DNA from: Candidatus Cacconaster merdequi
GTDB lineage: Bacteria > Bacteroidota > Bacteroidia > Bacteroidales > UBA932
Assembly: GCA_018064345.1 (NCBI GenBank)
Contig: JAGHVK010000016.1
Span: 1 to 61,195 of the forward strand
Length of the DNA stretch: 61,195 nt
Direction: 5' to 3'
The position numbers were made by a program, and so were the translations under genes. The notes under the pieces are model-generated. The model was not told the origin of the DNA and did not search any database. It worked only from the letters and a program-made list of their open reading frames with translations. Positions 28,338 to 38,900 of the stretch are shown in pieces. The stretch's first letter is position 1. Each line of letters opens with the position of its first letter.

Positions 28338-29006
28338 ATGAAGTATTCTGAATATGAAAGAGCCTTTTCGGCTGCAAGACTTAACAAGTATTTAACCGCT
28401 TGCGGCGGTAACACAGCAAAAGCCATCATCCTTTACCGGCATAATGTGAAGTTGTGCCAAAAATTCTATGGTATGCTGAATGTCTTCGAGGTGATTCTCC
28501 GAAATGCCATCAATGAGCATTACAAGGCATATTTCAATGATTCGGACTGGATTCGCAGTCAGCTTGCATCGGGAGGAATGCTTTCACAGCATCCGCAGAA
28601 AGCGATTGTTGACAAGACCATTACCGACCTTATTGCAGCTGGAAGATATACCAACGACCGCGTTGTCTCCTCGGTTACATTCGGATTCTGGACATATCTA
28701 TTCACGAAGAAGCCTTTCAGACTTGGTGGTCAGAGCTTGTTGAGAATCTTTCCTGCAAAAGCAATTGGGCTTGGACAGAGAGCAATATACAATGAACTGA
28801 TGGCTGTCAAGAATTTTAGAAACAGGATTGCTCATCACGAGCCTATATGCTTTGATTCAAGCGGATGCAAAAGCACGGGCCTTGCAAAAGGTCAATATGA
28901 CATCATTGTCCGTTATGTCAGTTACCTGGGATATCCTGAAGATCATCTTTACTTCGGGCTTGATGTTCTTCCAGACTCAGTTTTGGAACGCATAGACAGA
29001 TTATAA
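28338..29006 (+). CDS. Abi-like (abortive-infection / HEPN-type) protein
   Basis: VFEVILRNAINEHY and RNRIAHHEP (R-x4-H) motifs of the Abi_2/AbiD-type family; start at MKYSEYERAF just downstream of TATCTTTG. Confidence 0.75.
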   Translation: MKYSEYERAFSAARLNKYLTACGGNTAKAIILYRHNVKLCQKFYGMLNVFEVILRNAINEHYKAYFNDSDWIRSQLASGGMLSQHPQKAIVDKTITDLIAAGRYTNDRVVSSVTFGFWTYLFTKKPFRLGGQSLLRIFPAKAIGLGQRAIYNELMAVKNFRNRIAHHEPICFDSSGCKSTGLAKGQYDIIVRYVSYLGYPEDHLYFGLDVLPDSVLERIDRL

Positions 29007-29196
29007 AAATCCTGGTTCATCATCAGCACTTATGAGCATGAACGTATTCTAACGGGTGAAAGTTCTTATACTGCCTTGATAGTGGGAGGGTTACAGTGTC
29101 CTCCCCGAGACGGAATATGAAGGAGGCCGGCGGCAAACATCGTATAATTCGGCAATCAAATTTAAACAGCTTCTTAATATTGTCGTGGAATCTTTT

Positions 29197-29204
29197 TATA
29201 TTTG
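29197..29204 (+). promoter_or_regulatory. -7 box for serS
   Basis: TATATTTG 21 nt before ATG. Confidence 0.5.
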
Positions 29205-29225
29205 CAAGTTAAATCAAATATAGAG

Positions 29226-30500
29226 ATGCTTACACTTAAACTTCTTCGCGAAGAGCCCGAATTCGTTATCGAGCGACTGAAAGTCAAGAATTTTGACGCA
29301 AAAGAGATTGTTTATAAAATCATAGATATCGACAAGGAGCGTCGCTCCATCCAGACAGAGCTTGATTCCTGCCTCTCACAGCAGAAGACTCTTGCTTCAA
29401 AGATCGGCGGCTTGATGAAGGAAGGCAAGAAATCAGAGGCTGAAGCAGTGAAGGCTGATGTGGCCTCTTTGAAAGAGAAGTCGAAAGGGCTTGAAGACGC
29501 TCTTGCTGACAAGGAAAAGGAACAGAACGCACTCGTCGTTCTCCTGCCTAACCTTCCGTGTGCGCAAGTTCCTGAAGGAAAGGGTGCCGACGACAATGTT
29601 GTCGTGAAGATGGGTGGAAACATCCCTGACCTCGGAGAAAATGCACTTCCTCACTGGGAGATAGTAAAGAATCTGGATATCATAGACTTCGACCTTGGTG
29701 TGAAGCTCACCGGCGCCGGTTTCCCTGTTTACAAGGGTCAGGGCGCAAGAATACAGCGTGCCTTGATATCTTACTTCCTTGAGAAGAACACAAGTGCCGG
29801 ATATTTGGAGTACCAGCCTCCTTATATGGTGAACGAGGCTTCCGGTTTCGGCACAGGTCAGCTTCCTGACAAGGAGGGACAGATGTATTTCGCACAGCTT
29901 GACGGATTCTATATGGTTCCGACTGCAGAAGTCCCTGTGACGAACATCTATCGTGACGTGATTCTCAAGCAGGAGGATTTTCCTGTGAAGATGACAGCCT
30001 ACACTCCTTGCTGGAGACGTGAAGCCGGCTCTTACGGAAAGGATGTACGCGGGCTTAACCGTCTTCATCAGTTCGACAAGGTGGAGATTGTCCGCCTCGA
30101 ACTTCCTGAAAATTCATACAAAGCTCTGGACGAGATGATTGCACACGTTGAAACTCTTGTCACCGAACTTGGTCTTCCATACCGTATTCTCCGTCTTTGC
30201 GGAGGTGATATGAGCTTCACTTCTGCCATCACTTATGACTTCGAAGTGTTCTCGGCGGCTCAGAAGCGCTGGCTTGAGGTCAGCTCAGTATCAAACTTCG
30301 AATCATATCAGGCCAACCGTCTGAAACTGCGTTACAAGGATGATACAGGCAAGACTCAGCTCGCTCATACGCTCAACGGAAGTTCACTTGCTCTTCCTCG
30401 CATACTTGCTGCAATCATAGAGAACTATCAGACTCCTGACGGCAAGATAATTGTCCCTGAAGTGCTTCGCAAGTACACCGGTTTTGACGTCATCGGTTAG
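29226..30500 (+). CDS. serS: Seryl-tRNA synthetase
   Basis: MLTLKLLREEPEFVIERLKVKN; class II motifs TPCWRREAGSYGKDVRGLNRLHQFDKVE. Confidence 0.97.
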   Translation: MLTLKLLREEPEFVIERLKVKNFDAKEIVYKIIDIDKERRSIQTELDSCLSQQKTLASKIGGLMKEGKKSEAEAVKADVASLKEKSKGLEDALADKEKEQNALVVLLPNLPCAQVPEGKGADDNVVVKMGGNIPDLGENALPHWEIVKNLDIIDFDLGVKLTGAGFPVYKGQGARIQRALISYFLEKNTSAGYLEYQPPYMVNEASGFGTGQLPDKEGQMYFAQLDGFYMVPTAEVPVTNIYRDVILKQEDFPVKMTAYTPCWRREAGSYGKDVRGLNRLHQFDKVEIVRLELPENSYKALDEMIAHVETLVTELGLPYRILRLCGGDMSFTSAITYDFEVFSAAQKRWLEVSSVSNFESYQANRLKLRYKDDTGKTQLAHTLNGSSLALPRILAAIIENYQTPDGKIIVPEVLRKYTGFDVIG

Positions 30501-30510
30501 CGATATCGGA

Positions 30511-31074
30511 ATGGTGACTGACGACAGGCAACGCATAATAATGGGAATAGACCCCGGTACCAATATTCTTGGTTACGGGGTCATTCTCGTTGATAGAAAA
30601 AGCGTCCAGTATGTTGATATGGGTATCCTTGACCTGCGTAAGGAGAGGGACCATTTCCTCAAATTGAAAAGGATATTCAACGAGGTAGGGACCCTGATGG
30701 ACCGTTATGCTCCTGATGATCTGGCAATCGAGGCACCTTTCTACGGAAAGAACCCTCAGGTGATGCTGAAGTTGGGCAGGGCGCAGGGGGCGGCTATCGC
30801 GGCTGCGCTCAACCGTCAGATACCTGTGTTTGAATATGCTCCACGCAAGGTGAAAATGGCCATCACCGGGCAGGGCGATGCGTCGAAGGAACAGGTCAAG
30901 ATGCTGATGGAAAAGACCTTGAAGACAGTGATGGACAACAAGTATCTGGATGCCTCCGATGCACTTGCGATTGCTATGTGCCATTTCTACCAGCTTACAA
31001 GTCCTCTTTCGGACATTTCTGCTTCTACTGACTGGAAGAAGTTCGTGGAAGCTCATCCGGACCGTGTCAAGTGA
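30511..31074 (+). CDS. ruvC: Crossover junction endodeoxyribonuclease RuvC
   Basis: IMGIDPGTNILGYG, AIEAPFYGKNPQ, DASDALAIAMCH. Confidence 0.96.
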   Translation: MVTDDRQRIIMGIDPGTNILGYGVILVDRKSVQYVDMGILDLRKERDHFLKLKRIFNEVGTLMDRYAPDDLAIEAPFYGKNPQVMLKLGRAQGAAIAAALNRQIPVFEYAPRKVKMAITGQGDASKEQVKMLMEKTLKTVMDNKYLDASDALAIAMCHFYQLTSPLSDISASTDWKKFVEAHPDRVK

Positions 31075-31077
31075 TTT

Positions 31078-31103
31078 GGAACCGTTTCAAGAGCAGGTTC
31101 TAA
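31078..31103 (+). repeat. Dispersed intergenic repeat, copy F
   Basis: GGAACCGTTTCAAGAGCAGGTTCTAA. Confidence 0.75.
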
Positions 31104-31150
31104 ACTTTGCCCGATTTTTGCTGTCAAAGGTCTGTTTATTATTTGGAGAT

Positions 31151-34042
31151 ATGAAAGGAAGATTTTTTAAATTCATTGTTCTTGTACTGACATCCGTCTT
31201 GCCTCTGGCTGCTTTTGCCCAGACATTCAGTGTAAAGATAAAGCTGCAGGATTCGAAAAGCGGGGAGCCGGTCGCTTATGCCGCTGTCTCTCTGACAAAA
31301 GCTGGGGAGACTGATGTGTTGAAATACGGACAGACCGATGCGGATGGTGCTGTTACAATCAGTGGAATACCGCAGGGAAAATATAAGGTTCAGGGTATTC
31401 TTCTCGGTTATGAGAATTATGAGGAAACGATTACAGTCAGCAAGAATCTTGACCTTGGCATCAAGCAGATGAAGGTCCAGGCCAATTTCCTTGAAGGAGC
31501 CGTAGTCTCAGATGTCGGAAACCCGATCATCGTGAAGAAAGATACCATCGAGCACAATGTCACTCTGCTCAAGATGGCGGACAATGATGTCCTTGAGGAC
31601 GTTCTCAAGAAATTGCCTGGCGTGGAGGTGGACTCCGACGGTAAGATCACTGCAAACGGCAAGACAATCAACAAGATATACGTCGATGGCAAACAGTTCT
31701 TTCTTGACGATCCGAATCTGGCCAGCAAGAATCTTCCGGCAAAGATCATCGAAAAGGTACGTGTAGTGGAGAAAAAGTCCGAGCAGGCCGAGTTCACCGG
31801 AATTGATGATGGAGAGGAAGAGACTGTCCTCGACCTCGGAATCAGGAAGGGGATGATGAACGGATGGTTCGGGAATATGATGGCTGGCGGCGGAAGAGAT
31901 TTGCGTGAAGTCGGCAATGACGGCCGGTATCAGGGAGCTGCTCTTATAGGCCGTTTTTCTGAGAATGACCAGCTTGCCTTCGTCGGAAACGCCAACAATA
32001 CCAACAACCGTGGATTTGAGGATCTTGCTGCAAGCAGTATGGGCGGTATGCGTGTTGGTGGAATGCGTGGAGGAAACAGAGGCGGTTTCGGCGGTGGAAA
32101 CAACGGTATCTCTTCATCTTATTTGGTGGGTGTCAACGGAGGATATTCCTTTGACAACAAATCTGAAGTCATGGGCAATGCCCTCTTCAATGGAAACGAA
32201 CGTTTCGTAGAAGAAAGTACTGCGAGGCGGACTTTCAAGGAAGACGGCTCAAGTCTGTTTGCAACAGAAAGCAGTACAAGCCGGACAAACACCTATGGTG
32301 TGCGTGCTGCAGCGCGCGCTGACTGGAAGATTTCAAAGACTGCTTCTCTCCTCTTTGAGCCTAATTTCAACTATGGCTGGGGCTCTTTTGACGAGAAAAA
32401 CGATTTCAATACACAATCGACTCTGATTGACGGGAGTGTACAGAAGGTGAATGACGGCTATAGCGAATCTACTGGAAACAACACTTCCCAAAATGCCAGC
32501 GGAAGATTGCTCTGGCGCCAGAGACTTGGAAAACCAGGACGGACGATATCCGTCAATATGAGGTATCAGTTCTCGAACACCGACCTTGACGGCTTCAACA
32601 AATCCACAACCAACGTGTTCGATGCAGAGCATCAGTCCGATCCTGCATCAGTGAACCCGGTGGACCAGATGTACGACCGAAATTCCAGAAGCCAGACAGT
32701 CAATGGAAGGCTATCATATACCGAACCTCTTGGCCACAACTTCTATATGGAGGGGAATTACTCGTACAGCTTCAAGAAGAGCACTTCCGACAAGAGTACG
32801 TACAACAAGGACAATGCCGGCAAATATACCATACTTGACAATGAATATTCAAGCGACATCACAAACAATTTCACTGACCAGTCCATGGGCTTGAATCTTC
32901 GCAAGCAGGAGGACAAGTACAACTTCACCGTCGGTGCCAATTTCCAGCCTTCAAAGACGGAAAACCATACTGTACAGGGAACTGCAAAAAGAGACACAAC
33001 CCTGAAGGTTTACAACTGGTCCCCTAATGCAAGGCTTGACATCAATTTCAGTGACAATGAGATGTTGCGTTTCAACTATCGCGGACGTACTTCGCAGCCT
33101 AGCATCAATCAGATGATGCCTATTCCGGATAATTCTGACCCTCAAAAGGTTACGCTTGGAAATCTGGGACTCAAGCCATCTTTCAGCCACAATGTCAATG
33201 TGATGTACCGGACTACCAGTATGAAGAATTTCTCTTCACTGAACGTCAATGCGAACTTTTCATACACTACCAACGGCATAGTGAATGCAAGCTGGTACGA
33301 TAAGTCCGGTGTCCAGTACACTCTGCCGGTGAACAATAAGCAAGGGTCGAAATCCGCAGGGGCAAACATAATGTACAATACCCCGATAGGGAAGAGCAAG
33401 TTTTCGATAATGTCCTTTACCAACGCCAATTACAGCACAGGCGTTTCATTTGTCGGCAAGGATGTCATTGAAAGCGATGATCCTCAGTCATACCTTGACA
33501 TAAAGAACTATTCAGAGAACAGGTATCAGAATCTCTCTGTCTCCCAGAACCTGAGGATTACCTTCAGGGACAATATCTTCGAGGCTTCTGTATCAGGACG
33601 TACCAGATATTCGCAGGCTTGGTATTCAGTTTCGGAAAAGAACGTGAACCCTACCTGGACTAGCAGTGTCAATGCAGATGTCACACTGAATTCTGACATA
33701 GTGGGATTCAAGACTGATGCAAGATATACCTTCTACAACGGTTACGGTGCGGGTTACAACACGCCTGCTTTCGTATGGAATGCCGAGATAAGCAAGCAAC
33801 TCTTCAAGAAGCAGTTTACTCTTGCCATCAAGGCGTATGACATACTTAACCAGTCAAAGAACACCTACCGTACGATGACCGACAACTATGTCCTTGACAC
33901 GCGGAACAATACTTTGGGAAGATACGTAGTGATGAGCCTTACATACCGTTTCGGAAAGTTCGGAGGCGGGAGAGGAAACGGTGGTCCCGGCGGACGCGGC
34001 CCGATGGGTCCTCCTCCGGGAGGCCCGAGGATGAGACGTTAA
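31151..34042 (+). CDS. Outer-membrane beta-barrel protein (TonB-dependent receptor-like, carboxypeptidase-regulatory-like N-terminus)
   Basis: Signal peptide ...PLAAFAQ; SGEPVAYAAVSLTKAGETD; INKIYVDGKQFFLDDP plug; C-terminal YVVMSLTYRFGKF. Confidence 0.88.
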   Translation: MKGRFFKFIVLVLTSVLPLAAFAQTFSVKIKLQDSKSGEPVAYAAVSLTKAGETDVLKYGQTDADGAVTISGIPQGKYKVQGILLGYENYEETITVSKNLDLGIKQMKVQANFLEGAVVSDVGNPIIVKKDTIEHNVTLLKMADNDVLEDVLKKLPGVEVDSDGKITANGKTINKIYVDGKQFFLDDPNLASKNLPAKIIEKVRVVEKKSEQAEFTGIDDGEEETVLDLGIRKGMMNGWFGNMMAGGGRDLREVGNDGRYQGAALIGRFSENDQLAFVGNANNTNNRGFEDLAASSMGGMRVGGMRGGNRGGFGGGNNGISSSYLVGVNGGYSFDNKSEVMGNALFNGNERFVEESTARRTFKEDGSSLFATESSTSRTNTYGVRAAARADWKISKTASLLFEPNFNYGWGSFDEKNDFNTQSTLIDGSVQKVNDGYSESTGNNTSQNASGRLLWRQRLGKPGRTISVNMRYQFSNTDLDGFNKSTTNVFDAEHQSDPASVNPVDQMYDRNSRSQTVNGRLSYTEPLGHNFYMEGNYSYSFKKSTSDKSTYNKDNAGKYTILDNEYSSDITNNFTDQSMGLNLRKQEDKYNFTVGANFQPSKTENHTVQGTAKRDTTLKVYNWSPNARLDINFSDNEMLRFNYRGRTSQPSINQMMPIPDNSDPQKVTLGNLGLKPSFSHNVNVMYRTTSMKNFSSLNVNANFSYTTNGIVNASWYDKSGVQYTLPVNNKQGSKSAGANIMYNTPIGKSKFSIMSFTNANYSTGVSFVGKDVIESDDPQSYLDIKNYSENRYQNLSVSQNLRITFRDNIFEASVSGRTRYSQAWYSVSEKNVNPTWTSSVNADVTLNSDIVGFKTDARYTFYNGYGAGYNTPAFVWNAEISKQLFKKQFTLAIKAYDILNQSKNTYRTMTDNYVLDTRNNTLGRYVVMSLTYRFGKFGGGRGNGGPGGRGPMGPPPGGPRMRR

Positions 34043-35109
34043 TCCTCTTCCTCCAGCTCACGCACTTGTGCATATTTGCGCCACTTCTCGATGAGAGCGG
34101 TCATATCCGATGGAATCCGGCTGTCAAGCCGGATTTCTTCTTTTGTACGCGGATGTATGAAACCGAGAGTCTTCGCATGCAGTGCGTGACGGGGGAGAAT
34201 CTTGAAGCAATTGTCTATGAACTGCTTGTATTTGGTGTAGATTGTTCCTTTGAGAATCTGGTCCCCGCCATAACGGTCATCGTTGAAGAGGGGATGCCCT
34301 ATGTAGTTCATATGTACTCTTATCTGGTGAGTACGGCCTGTCTCAAGCTTGCATTCCACCAAAGTCACATATCCGAAACGTTCGAGCACACGGAAATGGG
34401 TGACGGCATGCTTGCCTGCCGAGCCGTCAGGGAATACCTTGAACTTCATCCTGTCGTTAGGGTCCCGGCCTATGTTTCCCTCTATCGTGCCAGTATCTTC
34501 CTGTATGTTGCCCCATACAAGGGCGATGTACTTGCGGTCGATGGTATGGTTGAAGAACTGCTTGGCAAGATGAAGCTGTGCCTCGTCGTTCTTTGCCACA
34601 ACAAGCAGCCCTGATGTGTTCATATCTATCCTGTGTACAAGCAGCCCCATCCTTTCGTCGCCTTCGTCTGCGGCCTGTCTGATGCCAAGATGGTAGGCAA
34701 GTGCATTGATCAGCGTTCCGGAGAAGTGTCCGTGACCCGGATGTACCACAAGGCCGGCAGGCTTGTTGACTACAAGCAGGTCGTCATCTTCATACGCAAT
34801 CTCAAGAGGAATCGGTTCCGGAGCTATTTCACAGCCGTGGCGCTGATAAGGCATCATTATGCTTATCACATCCAACGGCTTTACCTTATAGTTCGCCTTT
34901 ACGACCTTGTCGTTAACTCTTACATAGCCGGCTTCGATGGCAAGCTGCACGCGGTGGCGCGAAGTCTGCTCCATGTGGTCCGTAATGTATTTGTCAATTC
35001 TAAGCTGTCCCTGTCCCTTGTCCACGTCGAAGTGGAAATGCTCGAACATCTGTTGCTGTTCGTCTTCGCAGGTTGCCTCCTCTTCTATGAGTTCGTCGTC
35101 GTATGTCAT
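34039..35109 (-). CDS. RluA/RluD-family pseudouridine synthase
   Basis: VNKPAGLVVHPGHGH, LLVHRIDMNTSGLLVVAKN, S4-like N-terminus. Confidence 0.95.
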   Translation of the reverse strand: MTYDDELIEEEATCEDEQQQMFEHFHFDVDKGQGQLRIDKYITDHMEQTSRHRVQLAIEAGYVRVNDKVVKANYKVKPLDVISIMMPYQRHGCEIAPEPIPLEIAYEDDDLLVVNKPAGLVVHPGHGHFSGTLINALAYHLGIRQAADEGDERMGLLVHRIDMNTSGLLVVAKNDEAQLHLAKQFFNHTIDRKYIALVWGNIQEDTGTIEGNIGRDPNDRMKFKVFPDGSAGKHAVTHFRVLERFGYVTLVECKLETGRTHQIRVHMNYIGHPLFNDDRYGGDQILKGTIYTKYKQFIDNCFKILPRHALHAKTLGFIHPRTKEEIRLDSRIPSDMTALIEKWRKYAQVRELEEED

Positions 35110-35116
35110 GCGATTG

Positions 35117-35902
35117 TCACTCAGTTTCAGATACTTTGACTTTGCTTACTGTCAGGTGCAGGTCAATGACGGTTCCCATAGGACATCCGTTTTCTCCGGA
35201 TGGGGCGGGTTCCTGACGATATACTACTGCGTTAAGGGTGTCCTGATAATCCTGAACGGTCTCATCGTATATTATCTTCCCTACATTGAGCGAGTTGTCC
35301 CATACATTCTCCTTAGCCACAATCAGGCTGTATCCCTTCAATTGAGGAATGAATGCGGAACTCTGGTCATCGCAACCGAGCACAAGGTCGATGAGGCTTC
35401 CGGCCTCGATTTCCTTTCCGGGCCTGATTGTCTGGCCGGCATATCTTTGCTCAAGAACGTTGTTTGTGGCGATGTCCGGCTCGTAGCTCAGTTTTCCGAT
35501 TGAAAGACCTTTTGAGAAAATCTCGGTCATAGCCTGGCGCAAAGAGTAACCGACAAGGTCAGGCATCTCCACTGTCTTCGGCATCGTAGCATTGATTGTC
35601 AGCAGGATACGCCTGTCCTTCTTCACCTTGCTTCCGGCTTTTGGATTCTGGGAAAAGACACATCCCCGTCCGATTCTTTCGTTATAGACCGAATCGGAGA
35701 TTTCCACTCTCAGGTCATAGATCCTTGCGGACTTCGCAGCCTCTTCATAGGTCAATGAACTGAAGTCCGGCACATCAATCTCCTTGTTGTGGCGTGTGAT
35801 GGCGTCAAGTACTACCTGGGCTATGAATACAAGGACCAGAATGACCACGACCGCCCATATCAAGTTGCGAAGAATCCAATGCTTTTTCATTATTTGCTTC
35901 AT
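35117..35902 (-). CDS. PASTA-domain membrane protein
   Basis: N-terminal TM; repeated 'VPDFSSLTYEEA', 'MPDLVGYSLRQAMTEI' PASTA units. Confidence 0.88.
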   Translation of the reverse strand: MKQIMKKHWILRNLIWAVVVILVLVFIAQVVLDAITRHNKEIDVPDFSSLTYEEAAKSARIYDLRVEISDSVYNERIGRGCVFSQNPKAGSKVKKDRRILLTINATMPKTVEMPDLVGYSLRQAMTEIFSKGLSIGKLSYEPDIATNNVLEQRYAGQTIRPGKEIEAGSLIDLVLGCDDQSSAFIPQLKGYSLIVAKENVWDNSLNVGKIIYDETVQDYQDTLNAVVYRQEPAPSGENGCPMGTVIDLHLTVSKVKVSETE

Positions 35903-35961
35903 TCAATCAATCGCCGAAAGTTATCGAAAAAAGTTCAATCGGCAAAGAAAAACACTTACTA

Positions 35962-38900
35962 TCAGTCATTATCAGAGGATTGTCCAATCCGGCCGGCATT
36001 ATTCATAAAACTATCAATCAAATCCATATACTGTGTGATGTGGCTCGATAACTTGTTCATTCCGTAGTGATTGTCGTCAATGTCCACCACCTGCAGCCCA
36101 TTTGCGTGCTTCTGCCATCTTTCAACGTTCTTCATACTTTCTTCTGTATGCCTTTTTTCCAGCAGTCCAAATTTCATAGAATTGTTTCTGCTTTTCAAGC
36201 TGTGCAGACCTGACAATCTGTATATCCATCTGGCAAGATTGTATGCCAGGCGGGCGGCACCTGAAATCAGACTGTTTGAAGATTCTGCCCTTCTGCTGAG
36301 GTTGCCGGCAATGATTTCATTTGCAGGGTTTGCGTTTTTTGCTCTAAGTAACAGGACTTTACCGTCATATACAGGTGAATCGTCCGTGTCGGAGCATATT
36401 ATTTCGAGCAGAGCATTCCTGTAGATTCCCAACTCATGCAAATCCATTCTTTCGTGTAATACTGCCAAATCTTCCTGCCATTGTGCTGCTTTGAGCTGAG
36501 TAAACTTACGGTCCACAGAATCGATGTCAGAGAAGAGTTGGAACTGTGCATCTCCCAGTATCACTGCCGGTTTCTGTCCTGTTTCAGAATGCCACTGCGA
36601 TGCAAGACTGTATGCCATCCTGCCTCCGAAACTGAATCCGATCAGCATTGACAGACTTGCCTGTGGCTGGATCAAAGAATGCAGTTTGCTGACATACAGC
36701 TGAATGAACCTTTCATAGCCGTCGGCTGAAACCAATTGGGTGGCATCGTCTGCTGCGATGATTGTCTCGTGGATGTGCTCGAACACAATGACGTTGTATT
36801 TCTTTGAAAGAGCAGTAATAATCGGCATCAAATCGCGGAAGCCAATTACGCCTCCCACAACTGCCGCAGTTTGTCTGTCGGTATGGTAACTGCCGTAATA
36901 CCAAGCTATTTCGTGCCTTTCATAGAGCAAGCCCCGAATTGTATGTGCACCGAGAATATCTGAGATTCTCAAATTCCATTCCTTTGGCAGTGAATTGATC
37001 AGCCTCATTGCGTTTATGGAATTCAAACCGTACAGGAAAAGGTCATCTGTCACACCGATATCGTCTGTACCAAGTATCTCCCTTACTTTCCCATATACTA
37101 TCCTTTCTCTCGGTGAAGCGGGCTTAACAATCTCAACCGTTCTTTTGACAACCGGTTCCGGCAGAGCCCTGCGGTTTATCTTGCCGTTAGGGGTGAGTGG
37201 CATCTCACCCAGGTGGATGAAGATGTTCGGAACCATATATTCTGCAAGAGTCTTTGCAAGGGATTCCTTGAAAGCAGTTTCATCTATATCGGCCTCCGAT
37301 GTATAATACAGGCACAACTGCCCGCTTTTTACTTGAGCTATGGCCTGCCTGATGCCTTCGAATCTGACAGCACCGCTTTCTATCTCACCGGGCTCGATGC
37401 GGAAACCACGGAGTTTCACCTGGTTGTCGATTCGCCCGATGTATTCGAGCTGTCCGTCTTCACTCCAGCGGCAGAGATCCCCGGTGCGGTACATCTTTGC
37501 CGGCGTGCCTTTGTCATTCGTGATGAAAGGGCAATCAACGAACTTCTCAGCGGTGAGTTCAGGATGGTGCCAGTAGCCGCGTCCCACCTGATTGCCGGCA
37601 ATGCAAAGTTCGCCGGCTACTCCCCGAGGCACAAGTTTGCCGTAGGCATCAGTAATCAGACAACAGTTGTTTGCTACCGGTTTCCCGATAGGTATATTCT
37701 TGTACGATACGCCTTTCTCAAGGAAGAAGAGGCTTATGTGGTCGGTACATTCTGTTGGCCCGTAGGCGTTTACAATCTGCACGGAGTCGCAGACAACATT
37801 ATCGAGACGTTCACCGATGGCGGATATGTAGCGCAGTGGCAGGTCATTGTAAGTGCTTAGGAGCAGTGCGGCCACTGAAGTGTTGTATCCACCTCCGGTG
37901 ATATTGTTGGAGAGGATGAATTCACGGATTGCCGGGATGTCGCGCCTTATTTCCTCCGGCATTATGAAGAGGCATCCCCCGACGGACAGTGTAGGGAAGA
38001 GGTCTTCTATGTGGGAGTCGAAGGAGAAGGAACGGTGGCTGCTTATTCTGTCATCTGCTGAAAGCGACAGTGCTTTTGCCGTGGAATGTATATAGTTTGT
38101 GAGGTTGCTTTGCGGAATCATAGCACCCTTCGGCTTTCCTGTGGAGCCTGAGGTGTATATCATATACGCAAGTGTCTCTGGTGTGGCAAGGTTTACAGGC
38201 GAAGTGTCATTGCTTCTGTGCTTATCAAGCCATTCCGGAGAAATGAGCACCTTCGCCTCGCTGTCTTCAAACATAAAGGCCTTGCGCTCTTCCGGGTAGT
38301 CAAGGTCGATAGGGACGTAAGCCGCACCGGCCTTCATTATTCCGAGAACGGCAAGCACGAACTCCTTGCGACGAGGAAGCATTACACAGACGAAGTCGTC
38401 CGGTTTCACGCCTGCTTCGACAAGGCTGTGTGCCAGAGCGTTTGAGGCTATGTTCAACTCGTTGTAAGTGAAACTGCCTTCGCAATCGGTAACTGCTACA
38501 GCATCAGGCGTTCTTTCTGCCTGCTCCACGAAGAGGTCCACGAAGGTCCTGCTGCGGTCGTATTCCTGTATCTCTCCCTTGCCGAGGGCAATCAGAACTT
38601 GCTCCTCATCAGGTGATACGAGGCTTGCATCCTTTATGGCGATATTTTCCTCACCGGCTGATATGACGTTGAGCGCGAATGTCCTGATTGCTTCAGCCAG
38701 GGACAGCATATCGTTCCGGCAATAGAGAGAGGAATCGTATTCCAAGCAGATGTCATATTTGCCGGTGCTCGGAATGAATTTTAATGTGAGAGGCAATTTG
38801 GCTGTGTCAGGCTCAATCATACTTTCCTCATAATCTTGTACGGAATTGTACTCCAATTGAGGTACGAGCATTATTTTCGCTCTGAGGTCGGAACGCTCAA

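Noticed and set aside
37213-37860. 215-aa (and 43210..43776, 188-aa) plus-strand ORFs opposite the NRPS
   Set aside because: They resemble each other only because the NRPS repeats are duplicated; shadow frames.
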